Shown here: piece after piece, positions 24,863 to 36,878 of the stretch
Numbering within the stretch: position 1 is the stretch's first letter
How the letters are laid out: every line of letters starts with the position of its first letter
Assembly (NCBI RefSeq): GCF_036417845.1
Contig: NC_089978.1
Span: forward strand, 128,804,183 to 128,868,182
Direction of reading: 5' to 3'
DNA: 64,000 bases
Origin: Apteryx mantelli
Lineage: Eukaryota; Chordata; Aves; Apterygiformes; Apterygidae
Position numbers and translations under genes: made by a program
The notes under the pieces: generated by a model
Told to the model about the DNA's origin: nothing
The model's database searches: none
What the model saw: only the letters and a program-made list of their open reading frames with translations

Positions 24863-26931
24863 ATTGTTCCTCTTTTACCAGAGCTAACAGTAGTGTGAGA
24901 GAATTTGTATTAGGCCAGGGTTTATGGGGAGGAGCGATGAGGTAAAATATGTCTTCTTCATCTACTGAAGTAAGGATAAGGTCCTGCTCTGATTGCTGCC
25001 TTTGCAGAAGGTAAGAACTTCTGTGGCACACCACAGTAGATCTATGGTGAAACTGAGGGTTTGGTCTGGAGTGTAGTGAGCACTGGGAACGTTTCCAAGG
25101 AGTGTTCAAAGATGGGCAGAGAGTTACACTGGGCTATTTCTGTTGTAAGGCTAGCAGGAGTTTTTGACTTACCAATAGGCACACACAAACTCTGAGATAC
25201 AAAAGAACATCTCACCTGCCACACACTTCAGGCCCTGATCTACTGCTATCCAGTACAAATATTGTCATGTTACCTTTCACCGCCTGCCTGGGAATCAGTT
25301 ATTATCATGTCAGGAAACTAGGGCTGTGGAGAGCATTATTCATGTCAAAAATCTGTCACCTCTTTTTTTAAGATTATTTGAGGCTTATATTAAAGCACTG
25401 TATTTTCATCTGAAAAATTAAAATAAAATCCCATTTTGTCACCCAGAGGTAGTGTTCAAATAGGCCTTCTCTGCTGCTCTGTTAGAAGACAATAGGCTGG
25501 AGCAAGTCACCACAACAAGAGCCTCTGTACCGAGAGGTGCAGACAGATAAGAATGATGGCCTCATCCATGGAAGCAAAGCATTTTGGGTGAATAGCATGA
25601 GATTTCCTAGGGTGGGTGCTAGAAACTGGGCAGCCTGGATAGGTCACACAACCATACTTCTGTCTCTTTTGAAGGGTGGCTGACAAACTTGGAGTACCAC
25701 TTTTTAAAATAAGAAGTAAAGGGAAAGACCCAAGATATCTCATCAGAGTCTAGATTCTGAAATATGTGACCAAACTAGGTGGGGCTTCAGTGGATGATAA
25801 TGCAAATTCCTTTACAAAAGGCTGTTCTGCTCCTTCCTGTAGGAGGATGTTGAATATGCCACTGTGGTTGTTGAAGCTGCAGAAAAAGGAAACATACTTT
25901 AAAAAATACCAAAGACAATGTGTACTGAGGTGAAGGCTTTTATTACATCTAGAGATCCCTTTTGGCTTACAAACCATGACAGGTTGTTCCATGTAACTGT
26001 TTAGTCTTTGCATCTTCCAGTGATTCCTGTAATATTGCAGATTGAGCTATGCTGAGCAAGAAGGAAAGGAGAGAATGAGTAATACAGAGTTAGTACAACA
26101 CAGCGATAAACCCTTCCAAGGCTATCTGGCAACTAAAGATGTTAGTGAACTCTGTTCATTCAGAGGCTTTGTATAAAGGGATGTTGTGCAGGAAAAATCA
26201 GCCTGCACATGTGTACTTCACTCAGCAAAGGCGAGAGGGTGAGAGGGAACAGAGCCACCTCACCATGTCCCTGGCCAAGCTGGCCATTGGGTGGTGGCAG
26301 CGGTCTAGTGAATACCAAGTGCAGCTCTGAATTAGTCACTTTGAGGGTGGGATTTTTTTCAGGAGGTTGAGTAAGATTTTGAGTGCCACAAGGAGAGGTC
26401 CAAATAGCATGACTCCCCTTTTTGAGACTAAAGTGAGCTTTTCAGAAAAGCCCCATTTAACAAATCTTGCAGTCAGCTGACCTCCTTCTGAAATGCAGAC
26501 CACATCTTGGGCTGCACAAAATGGGAACTAAGCTCATTTCAAAATCTGGCCTTTGGTGTCAGTGTACTATTATTAGACCAGCTGATAGAGCTGGAAAAAA
26601 CAAGCAAGTTTTCAGGCAATCAGTCTCTCCTCAGGTCATTTCTTTGGCTCGTGTGATTAAAACATGTCTATTTTTCCCAAACAGATCAATTGATCTAATA
26701 AAAGATATTACTGGGCTTTACAAACCACATCTCATATGCTTAGGACATCATAGCTTTTTTGCATACAAGCATTGTAAGAATACTGATATAAATATTTCAT
26801 TGGTGTGAGGAAGAATGGTCCTTCAGAAGAAATCTAAAAGAACCCAACATGACCCAAGACATTAAAAGAAGAGCAAGCGTCTCATTGGACCACTCTTTGC
26901 TGAAGGAGGCAGCTAAAGAAGATCCTATTAT
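24863..26931. other. Intergenic spacer between the convergent sPLA2 and V-set receptor genes
   Basis: 2.1 kb between the two polyadenylation signals. The only item of note is a plus-strand exon-like ORF at 25,843-25,902, listed separately. Confidence 0.6.
25843..25902 (+). other. Orphan exon-like ORF with ITIM-like motif
   Basis: A good acceptor (ctgctccttcctgtag) precedes an open frame of 19 codons plus TAA that reads EDVEYATVVVEAAEKGNIL. VEYATV fits the ITIM consensus (I/V/L)xYxx(L/V), and the layout matches the last cytoplasmic exon of an inhibitory immune receptor. No plus-strand Ig or membrane exon was found upstream, so it may be a relic or a coincidence. Confidence 0.3.
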
Positions 26932-26937
26932 TTTATT
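26932..26937 (-). terminator. Polyadenylation signal of the V-set receptor gene
   Basis: AATAAA on the minus strand, about 220 nt after the stop codon. It is consistent with exon 3 being the terminal exon. Confidence 0.6.
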
Positions 26938-27154
26938 TATAGGTGACTCTTTAGGTCTGTACATGAAACTATATGCAACATAAGCAAAGAGCTATCTGGA
27001 AGAAAGAATGAATATAGAGCCAGCCCTGTTAAAGTTTCATGCTCACTGCTTATCTCCTGAACCAGATCCCTTACCTGGCCAGACGTAAGTAAATGGCTAA
27101 TTTCTACTTCAGTTAAAAAGGTACCTTTGGGAATAGGTTATTGGGTTTATCTTT

Positions 27155-27333
27155 CTAGCAAGTGACTCCAGATTTCGTTGTGTGCTCCATACCTTGGCGA
27201 GAGCCTTCTTTCATGCAGAGGATACACTTCCTTAACTGAGGGGTTAAAATGATAATCAGAACCACCAGGCCTCCGATACCAGCAGCCACAACTCCAATGA
27301 TTGTTCCAATCGATTCTTCTATACCAAACAAGC
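27155..27333 (-). CDS. V-set receptor exon 3 (transmembrane helix, tail, stop)
   Basis: A strong acceptor (TTTCCTCCTCCCCCAG) leads into LFGIEES, then the helix GTIIGVVAAGIGGLVVLIII, the basic/cysteine segment and a TAG stop. A weak donor-like CAAG|GTATGG lies inside the tail codons, so an alternative longer tail cannot be excluded. Confidence 0.85.
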
Positions 27334-30300
27334 CTGGGGGAGGAGGAAAGGCAGAGAGATTAACATAAGATATCTTCCAGAGAAGTACATGCAATGCAGC
27401 TGGCACATAGTTTTCTGCAGCGTCTGCAGAGGAAGCCACTTACTACGATATTGATTATTCTGGTGTCTTGATGACATGAAATCATGGGCTTGTACAGGGG
27501 AGAGAGTATATTACATTACAGAGTTATTGATTTATTTCATTCCTATGTAGGAAGCTGCTATACTTTAAGGGGATTTAAGGATAGGACAGCCCCTTTTCTG
27601 TAGCAATCTCCACTAACAGCTTGATGCTATGGAATGGCAAAAGATACTGCTGCCTGAATTAATGGGACTTGTGCCTGTATGCTCTATTTTTACATTGAAA
27701 AAAATACCTTGACGCATTTTGAGAGAGTTATCAGTCTCCCTGTCTATCTCCAAAGGAGAGAGCACTGAAATGGGGCAGAGCTCTCAGTTGTTCTTTGATT
27801 TGTTGCTTGTTGGGACTGTTGCATAGTAGAGATGGGATTATCCCTTTTTTCTTTCAGATAAGAGCATGTCAGCATCCTTCTGACTAAAGGATGCCACAGG
27901 AAAAGCCTTGGGTTGGATGAGCACAGTAGAATGGAGCCCAGCTCCAGTCCCTAAATGCGCCCCCATCCTGACTCCATGTGTGCTTCAGAGGGTCCTCAAC
28001 AGACCTGGGATTACAACTGGGGAGCAGAGCATGCTTTTTTCACAGCCGGATGCAGCCTGGATGCACACCCTGCGACCAAGATTATGGGAATTTTAATTAG
28101 TTTAATCAGTCCTTAGCCCAGGATACCTATCCTCAAATTCCACAGGCACAACTAAGTAAAGGAAAAAAGGATCTGTACAGAACATGGCCTTAACATTGTT
28201 TCAATCTAATTGTTCTGCTCTTCTGTTACAATTACAGACAATTACACTGGCCAGGGAGCAGACTTTGAGAAAGTACTATGAGCTACTGAGACTATGAGAC
28301 CAAGCCAATGGAAGATCTCATAACATACGGTTTAACTTAGGTGCTTAACACAGCCCCACCAATACTTGCAGCTCCATGACCAGTCATTGTTCATAACCAG
28401 AAGTCAAACCTATTGCACAGGGGCTAAAAAATTCATACATCTGGCAACTATTTTTCTCAGATTTCCAAACATCTGGCCACCCATTCACAGGAGTGGCTAC
28501 TCTGTGCTACTTAGTTGAATTGATGGACATCTAGCAGTTCACCAGTAAAAGAACTGTAGCTCCTCCTCAGTAAAAGGAGCACTGAAAGGCACATTCTGCC
28601 AAATACCAGCATTCTGCTTCCTGAGCCTACAAGTGGTAGAGGCAAGTTACCTGAGGTTTTACTAAATTAAAGGCTTTCATAGTGAACCTGCCTTACCACT
28701 TTTTGCTACCGTGTAAAAAAGAGACAGAAGGACAAAGTTCTGGAAGGGTTCGTTTGAAGGGACAACCAGAAGGTCATGGAACAGGTGGTAGAAAGAAATA
28801 TTGCCTGGCTCAATGGGAGATAACACACAGGACAGCTTCAAGAAAAAGAAAAATGTCTTCACAAGGAGATATCATATATATTTCCAACAAAGGAGGAGTA
28901 AAGCTGTGGCTGGATTTGTGACATATAACCATTCTTTATGAATTGTATTTCTCATATTCTCTTGTCTGTTAATTCAAGCATAGTGCAGAAATGATATATT
29001 CCACCGTCTCAGGAACACAGAAAGACAATTACGCTGGCCAGGGAGCAGACTTTGCAAAAGTGCTATGAGCTACTGAGACTATGAGACCAAGCCAATGGGA
29101 GGTCTCATAACATACATGACTAAGCCATTGCAGGGGCATGATTTTGTTGCCTCTATAGAGCTATGGTTTAAATTGAGTAGTCCTATAAAAACTAGTAAGA
29201 GAGGAACTCAGACTCAAAAGAACAAAGGGCTGGTGAATCTTAGTGAGCTAGAAGCTTTGATAGTGAATAAGTGGGAAATGGCACATGCATGATTTACTCT
29301 TGACACAGAAGGCACTGTTTATTGTTAATTAGATAAGAAGATAATAAACCTTCTGTTGTGTTGATTTGTTGGGACTGGAATGTGTTTAGCCTAAATGAAA
29401 GGGAGAGCTGCTTTGCCACTTCCAACTGATAAAGGGAAAGCAAGTTATCTCATTACTTAACAGGTCAGGTGTCTATGTGCAAGGCTAAGAAAAAGTAGCG
29501 TGGCACATTTCATGATACTTTGATCTTAATGTCAATGAAGCTAAGCAGAACCAATATAATGTGATCCTCATGTTTATTGTGGGATTACTTATGTCATCTA
29601 CAGTTAAGGAATGAATATGTGAACTTGGTTTGGAGAGAATGTCAAAAGGGGGAGTTTGGAGCTGTTTCCTGCCATGATATGAATGACACCTGTCATTCAT
29701 GTGGGTTCTGCCAAACAGAGCTGTGAATACAAGAAAACTTGTCTGACTGTTTCATTCTTGGCACTAACTTTGATTTTCATGATAAAATTATTCCTTCTTT
29801 TTTTGGTTATAAGTGCCCCTCCTTATAATAACACCTGTGTGGTTGTTTATAGGAACAAGCCAATTGAAATTAGCCAGCCAGACAAAAAGCATGAGAAATG
29901 GCACTGAGCAATTATGCTCCATGAAACTGTCCTCAGAGCTTTGCCAAACTATATCTGCTAGAGGTCAAACAGGCCAACTTCCCTCTTTCTGCAAGTGTGT
30001 GTACCAGCTTTAGAGGAGGAAGAGGGAGAAAAGAATAGAAAGTAACATCAAATATTACCCAGAGCCCTCCTGATCCTGAGCTTTGTGCCATCTCCTGTCA
30101 CCACCTTCCCATCTGGAAGTGTAATTGCGCAGAAATAAATACCATGGTCACTGGTCGTCACATTGAGGATCACCAGGGAAGCATCCCCCTGGGACAAGTC
30201 TCCACTCATGAAAACCCTGTTGTTATTTGGCAAGACGGTCACATTGTTCTCTAGCAGGTCCATCTGCCCTTTTTCATCTTCTTTGTACCACTTCACCATC

Positions 30301-33300
30301 AACTCAGACAGGGAAGGGCATTGTGGACTGTTAAAGTGGCAATTTAAGACCACAGTTTCACCCTCTTTGGCTTTTTCCTTGGCTGGTATTTGAGTCACAA
30401 AAAGGTGCCATGGCTCTGGTCTTGTTGCTAATGGAGGCTGTGCTGTTATATGGGTTACAGCTGCATTCTCCTTGCTTGCACTTCTGCCACTAACACCAAC
30501 ATCTGTACCAGAAAAGAGGAAGAAGAAAAGGGTTGAGGCTGATAGGATAATAAACTGTCCAGCTGTTCCTGACCTGTAACCATGGCAAAGAATGGCTCCT
30601 GGAATTAGGACCTGGTGGTAGTCACTGTTATTATGATATGGATTTTTTCCTAATTCCTGCTTAGATTATGTTCATGTGTACAGATAGGCCCTTCCCTGAA
30701 CCTATTGCCTTACCAGATGCAGATTATTGTCATTGTCCAAGGGATTTGGGTGAAATTTAGAGAGTACATTCAGCCACATTTCCACCAAGAACTCTGACCT
30801 GCTCCTCTTTCTGCCCACCCCAACAAGCCTCTGGGCCCAGTGTTCCTATCTCACCTGTTTTCAAGGCAAAGCAAAAAATGCATGAACCCCTACACACTGG
30901 CGGCTGTGTTCTGACAAGTACAGTGAACATGTGTGCATCCTAATGCAGCTGCCCGCATCCAAAAAAAATATTGTGAACTTCTTAGGAATTTTGGCATGTG
31001 ACTTCTGGTTCAAGGATAGAAAATTTTGAAACTGTGGAAAGAAATCTCCTTTCCCAGAGGCTAAACATCCAGCAGATGCTATCAGCAGGCTGGGGGAAGG
31101 CACCTTAGTGCTCTGTGAGTATTGATATTGAGAATATTGGTGCAAGTGAGTTTCTCTAGTCATAACTCTCTCTGCTGATGAAGACTAAAGAAAGATTTTA
31201 TAACACAGGGACTCCTAAAGAATATGTTTAATCAATTTAAAGAGAGGATCTGATTTTCAAAGAGGCTGAAATTGATGAGAGTTACTAGGCTCTCAACACA
31301 TTTGAAAATAAAGTCACTGCTGACCTGTCTGTATCAGAGATCCCAGAGATAGAAAAAGGGAGAAGACATGGCTAGCAGAGCCAAGGGGAGATGGTGGTGA
31401 GAGGCACTGACTGAAATATATTACGCATCTGCTTTACAGATAAAGCTGGAAAGTACAAAGATGGGACTTGATTTTCTGTTTGACTCGCAGAAAGGTAATT
31501 AAGTTGTTCTGCCTGGGCAGCCCACTTTCTGAAACTGTTTTTCAACAGTTTAGACTTTGAAAACTTGCAGCATATGAAGTAGCTGACTCCATTTTGACAA
31601 TTAACATCCTGCAAGACATAGAAGATGCACCTGAAGACACTGCCTGACTATCATATTTTAATTAAGAGGACTCTGGACTGTACACTGGGTGACATCTATT
31701 TTTTGTGAAGGAACCATATTATCCCGCTACTCTTGGTTACAAAAACATAGACAATGTGCTTGTATAGAGATTTAAAGCTGCCTTCTCCCATGTAACTGCT
31801 AATCATAGTATCAAACAGCCTGAAGCTAAGGGCAGTATGAGTTTACATCTCATTTCTGGAAACAAACCCAGGCTCAGAAGGTGAGAGGATTACTTGCTCT
31901 CTCAAATCCCCAGCTGGAACAATAAGAAGGGAAAACAAACTCTTAAAAATAAACCAACAGCAATCACCAAGAAAGAGTTTAATCCAATTCTTGGTAAAGT
32001 TTCTTCTGTTGTTTCATTTTCTTTAACTAAGTAGCCTCCCTTCACACCAGTTGGTGCCTTCTCAAGGATTCCAGGCCTTTCCACAGTGAGGGTCTTGATT
32101 TTCCATTGAGCCTTTCTTGGCCTTTCAAAGGGTGTGAAATGCTATTGTTTGGGTCTGGTACTGCTTCACAGTCACAATAGCCTCTGTATGCTCATGGGTA
32201 AATGTCCCAAGGCAATGGAAAATCAAAACCCTGACGATCTGTTTGAGAGTTGCTTGAATGAGCTGCTCCTCCAGGCATGCTTCTGTACAAAATCACAGTT
32301 GTATTCATAGTTATTATTATTTATGACTTGTATGGGAGTAACACTGATAATTTCTGACAGACAGCAGGGTCCCGACTGTTCTAGATGCCTTATAAAAAGA
32401 CAGACTCTGGTGTACAGAGCTTACAGTTGAAATATCAGACAAGAGATAACTCATGGATGCAAAAATTTAGGAAGCAGAAGCTGGCTACGAAACTGGGCAA
32501 CCACGTAGCACATAGCATGCCTGCTGTCCCAAAATGGCTCACAGGAGGTGCCCACAGAAGTCACATGCAGCACCACCAGAATCCAAACCTGGCAATTTTC
32601 AACAAAAAGCTTTTTTCATCAGAAACCCCCAAGTTTGCCAGAACAGAACTATTTCCTGAGATGGTCACAGTTTGCACCACCCTTTTGTCAGGAATGACTT
32701 TCCAGTGCCAGGCAGGGATGTTGGTCACAGTGTGAACGTGAGAGAGAATAGGAGGAGAGCTGGCTACCCTACGCTTCTCCCTGTGCTTCTACAAGAGTAC
32801 AAAGCAGAAGCCAGTCCCTGCATGCAGTTGACAGAGACTTGTGGCAGGGAGCAGTGTCAGCCAGCAGTCTAAAAACACAACAAGAAAGAAGGTCTGGGAA
32901 GTGCTACACAATGGGAAATTTCTAGAGTTTTCTTTCCTGGACTGTAAACCGCCCCATCGCAGCCCAGGCACCTGAATGTGAGCTCCTGAATGGCGAAACT
33001 GAGAGGCAACAGGTGCTCTTCAACCAGCTCAGAAGCAGTTTTAGGAAGCTCTGCCCCATCAAATCCCTGAGTGGTTGAAAAGGCAAGAAACAGTCACAGG
33101 AAGTCTCCTATCTTATATTCCTCATGCAAAATCCAAGTTTAATCATCTTCCCTGGGTTCAGGGGAGCACAGGAACTTCCCAAGTTCATTCTAAACAGACG
33201 AGGGGAAAAGGGATGGCACCAGCTGACTGCCTCAGAGTTGGTATTTTGGTTTAGTAACTGGAACCCTGATCCATGGGTATTGGATGCCTGAGAATTAGGG

Positions 33301-35608
33301 ACCCAAATACTATTGTAGTTCTGGATGCAGTCCCCTAAAATGAGTAGTCCTAATTAAAGACACCAGATGAAATATCCTCAAGTTCACACATAATTTTACT
33401 GATGAGCCCACTGGAGCTACTCAGGGGAAACTGAGGTTGAGATTTTGCCTTTCCAGTTAGATTACAGTATAATGATGCAGTAGTCATAAAAGTTGAAGTA
33501 ACTTGACAAGGTACTTCGACAAATTACAAAGAGCAGTTTTTGACAAGTATTTGACAAAGTTGAAGGTAGTTTGACAACTAACAGTCTTTGTGCATCACAT
33601 ATTCTGATGTGATATATTTGGTGATTTGTTAGCATGTATTTGAGCAGGTCTTGTAATAAATACAAATCCCTTGTCTTTTAAAATCCCTGTTCATCAACCA
33701 TTATCTTCACTGGATACTGCTGCTTTAGCCAGAGCGCTAAGTACACTGCTAGTTTGTTTTCAAGGAAAGACAAAAAAAAAATCTATTTAGTTGTCATTTT
33801 TTTACTTCTTCTTCACTATAAGTGTTCCAGCCTTATAATACACACCTCCAGAAATATGATTATGATTTTTATTCTTTTTAATGATGTAAAAGGTATCATT
33901 TTACAAAGCCACTTATTGGCATAGAGAACATAACAGTGCAGAAACAATGTGCTCTGATGTTGTCTCTGTTCACCATGAGTTTTATTTGTACCTCCTACGA
34001 TAGAATAACTGGCCTTGTCATCTGTGTTATCTCACATCTTTGATTCAATACATATCATGTAACTTACAGCTAATTAGGAAAATCAAAATGCAAAGTTTTA
34101 GTGCCAGCTCTGTTTGGCAGTTTCACTGAGAAGGTCACAGCACAGCCTTTATTCTTCTTTTTTTGTTCTTTTTTTTTTTTTGGTAAGGTTGCAAAATTGG
34201 AACATACTACTTCACTGATATTTAAATACACAGTGCCCTTATCATATTGGCATCTGGGAGTATACCATGCCAAATGCCTTGTTGACTCTGCTTCAAAGCC
34301 CTTTTTATGTCGATTGCTTCATTAGTACAGTGATGTGCAGGTCCCTTGTCATGTGGGTAGCACGGCTCAGTTCCCCAATGGGGAGGAAGGTGAGGTTTTT
34401 TGGTGAAAGCACTTAAAATCTGGCTAGAAAGAATACTGAGAAATACAGCAGGAATGATCTTGTCTTGACCTGGAGAAACACTTAGATGATCTAATAGGTC
34501 ATTGTCATATAAAGTCGGTAGTTCAGGCCAGTTCTCAGCTGCGAGGGGGGAAAGCTCTCTGGGACTCCCTGTAATGTAACAATGTGCTCCAGACTTGACA
34601 GTACTAATTGGGCATTTGCCAACCCATCAGCCAATCCTTTAAGTAATCTGCAGGTTGATACTTTCCTGCGTAAGGCCATATTGTTGGCTGTGACTGAGAA
34701 ATACACAAGGCAGGCTAGAGGAGGTGGAGATGACAAAAATGAAAGAATAAAATACACGCGTGCTCTCTCCCCATCCTGGAAGCTCTAACTTGCTGTTTGG
34801 TCCCTGGAGTAAACAAGCACAGCCTGCAAGCTTCTTTTGCCAGCTGCCAACAGCATCGGGGAACCAAAATGGTAGCTGGAGGCCAGTACAAAGTTTGAGC
34901 TTTCTAGTTGTGTCTCCTCTCCTTTGTTCACATTTTCTAGATGGAAGAGAGGTTGACAGTAAATAGGACTCAGTTTCCAACCCACAAAAAATCCTCTCAT
35001 GCTGGAATGACCACCTTTTGGATGGCTTTAGAGCTCAACTTCACACTCAACTTGTGCCCTGAGGGTGATTTACAAGCTCTCTCCAGCTCCCAACTGTCTA
35101 TGATTGAGTGATCGATGACTGCACATAATTATCTTTATTTATATGATTTTTGCCCTGAGCTGAGATTGGCTTTCACAAATGGATATGAATAACTACCTTG
35201 CGAGGATAGCTGGTTGCTAATACATCAGAAAACCAAAATAGAAATGAAGCTTCTACTAATGATAGTACACAGCCTTTCTTCTTGAAAATATACTCTTTCT
35301 GGAAAGACAAATTCCACCTTGGGGATCCAATTCAAACAAACATTTATATTAGCTATACAGGAATGTATTTACAAACAAAACAGTGTTTTAATGCAGTGTA
35401 CAGCACTGGATATAGTTTTCCTGCATCCTGAGGAAGCCTCAAGGGAAAGTGGCTTTTTGAAAAACAGAAAAGAACCCCTCAATCTAAGCTCTAGAAATAA
35501 GCTACATTTCTCAAAATTAAGGAAGGTTTTTTGGTACTCACCCAGCAGTAAGAAGAAGAGGAGTGAAGACACTGCAGCCCTACAGAGCTTTCCAATGTGC
35601 TGGCTCAT
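27155..35608 (-). CDS. Single V-set immunoglobulin membrane receptor (three coding exons, complete)
   Basis: Exons 35608-35542, 30502-30059 and 27333-27155 join with phase-1 junctions at GT-AG sites to give 229 residues. Residues 1-22 are a signal peptide (SSLLFFLLL core). Residues 23-58 are an unusual N-terminal extension. Residues 59-168 are a V-type Ig domain: C77 and C147 as the disulphide, W94, the D141-x-G-x-Y-x-C motif and a GDGTKL G-strand like that of VJ-type domains (NKp30, TCR). N109 and N136 are in N-x-T sites. The stalk is short. Residues 180-200 are an uncharged membrane helix, followed by a 29-residue tail with RKCILC (possible palmitoylation) and no tyrosine. It is a cell-surface, probably leukocyte, receptor or ligand. 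I cannot assign a named gene; TIGIT, BTLA and NKp30 were considered and do not fit. Confidence 0.88.
28236..28328 (+). repeat. 93-bp direct duplication, copy 1
   Basis: Aligns without gaps to 29,023-29,115 with only a few differences over 93 bp. On the plus strand it directly follows an acceptor-like tract (ctgttacaattacag) and reads DNYTGQGADFEKVL then stop. On the minus strand it shows no ORF of note. Confidence 0.9.
29023..29115 (+). repeat. 93-bp direct duplication, copy 2
   Basis: Pairs with 28,236-28,328. It keeps the same frame and stop as DNYAGQGADFAKVL. Upstream sequences of the two copies are unrelated, which defines a sharp left boundary. Confidence 0.9.
30059..30502 (-). CDS. V-set receptor exon 2 (N-terminal extension and Ig domain)
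   Basis: 444 nt between a TTTCTGGTACAG-type acceptor and a GTAATA donor. It is open throughout and carries both Ig cysteines, the core Trp and the DxGxYxC motif on one exon, as usual for V-set domains. Confidence 0.92.
30503..35541 (-). other. V-set receptor intron 1
   Basis: 5.0 kb. It holds a minus-strand ORF (31,902-32,084) ending in a hydrophobic stretch and a cluster of TTGACAA words at 33,503-33,577. No known TE was recognised. Confidence 0.65.
35542..35608 (-). CDS. V-set receptor exon 1 (signal peptide)
   Basis: ATG at 35608 (minus strand) begins MSQHIGKLCRAAV, followed by SSLLFFLLL and a split Gly/Asp codon. The donor is GTGAGT. An in-frame upstream ATG would add 26 polar residues and spoil the signal peptide, so this start is preferred. 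Confidence 0.8.
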
Positions 35609-36872
35609 AGTGCTGAAGTATATGGTCTCACTGTCTTTCCCTCTCTCTTCAGTAATATGGGCAAAAAAGTATGTGTGTTGTTGCAACAGGAGCTCCCATT
35701 CTGCCCAGTGAATGTCACACTTACTAAGGTTACCACAGCTTCGAGTTCACAGCGCTCTGCTTGCTGACTGGATGACAGCCACATTTTAACTTACAACAAT
35801 GACTTCCCAGGGGCTGTTCTGATATCTCTCAGAGAAGATGCTGAAAATGCTCTAAGAGCAGAGAGAAGATAATCTGTTCTTTTTTGCTTTGGCCTTGTAT
35901 AAACCAGAACTTTGGGCTGCGTACAGAATATTCAGGTATTCAGGAGACCTCTCTTCTGCTAACCCCTCCCTAGAGAAAGTGAGAAGAGAGCGAGCCTTGG
36001 CTTGATTTTCTGAGCAGCTGGGCTCCTATTATTCTTACTGACTGTAAAGGAAGCTATGGGAATTCAGACTCACCCTGTGTATATACCTAAAATATATCCC
36101 CAAAGTTTTGGGGGTTTTTTCCCCAGCAAAGAACAAATCCCGATTAACCAAAAATTGATCACTTAAACTCTATTATAAGTAAAGGCTGTCTATGCCACCT
36201 GGGTGAAGGGCAAAACAGCTAAAACAGATGGCCTAGCTGCAAAACTAACTTGTGTGCTCTGCAGATTAAAGCAAGGTTTCACACAAAGGTACAGACGCAA
36301 CACTCTTTGGTGGGAACAGCTCCAGCAGCCAAAATGCCCCTCTGTAACATCCAGTCCTGACAGCAGTGTTACAGCTGTACCGAGCATGGTGCTTTCCAGC
36401 TAGCTGGCTGACATCTCTTCCTTCAGATATGGGATTAGAAATTATGGTAGACCTTTCTAGAAGCCTGCTGGCTTTATCTAATGATTTTGCTTATCTTACA
36501 GGACCTTTCAGGTAAATCGAATTGTACTTTAATATCCAGGAAAGACACCATTCCACATCCATTGAAACACACACACAGCACATTTCTGTTAGGAGAGGCA
36601 TGCATGTTACTACTTTTCCTGTACTTGGAAGTAAAAAGGACCAAAAACAAAACCCCACCATGAGGAAAACTGTCATAATGCTGTTGTTGTATGGCTTTCT
36701 TGAATATTCTGTTCATTCATTCAGTGATTTGCATCTTTGTGTGTGGATGCTCCATAATAACCATTTCAAGAAATTGCACGTCTGGCTTCCAAAAATCTGC
36801 TGACCAGGTGACATCAAGAGGCACAACACATTCTCTGAGTGACCATCTGTTGCTCTGGCTGTGACGTGGTGA
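35609..36872. other. Upstream region of the V-set receptor gene
   Basis: 1.26 kb upstream of the receptor start codon. It should contain its 5'UTR and promoter, but no convincing TATA box is visible on the minus strand. No other feature is recognised. Confidence 0.45.
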
Positions 36873-36878
36873 CACCTG

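Larger units (their letters stand above)
27334..30058 (-). other. V-set receptor intron 2
   Basis: 2.7 kb. It contains a 93-bp direct duplication (28,236-28,328 and 29,023-29,115), listed separately. Nothing else is recognised. Confidence 0.7.

Noticed and set aside
26467-26808. 113-codon plus-strand ORF downstream of the sPLA2 gene
   Set aside because: No motif or conserved-looking segment; lies in the intergenic and 3'UTR region.
27155-35608. Assigning the V-set receptor as TIGIT because TIGIT lies near GRAMD1C in human
   Set aside because: Its tail lacks the tyrosine motifs of TIGIT, the Ig sequence does not resemble TIGIT beyond generic V-set residues, and the orientation differs.
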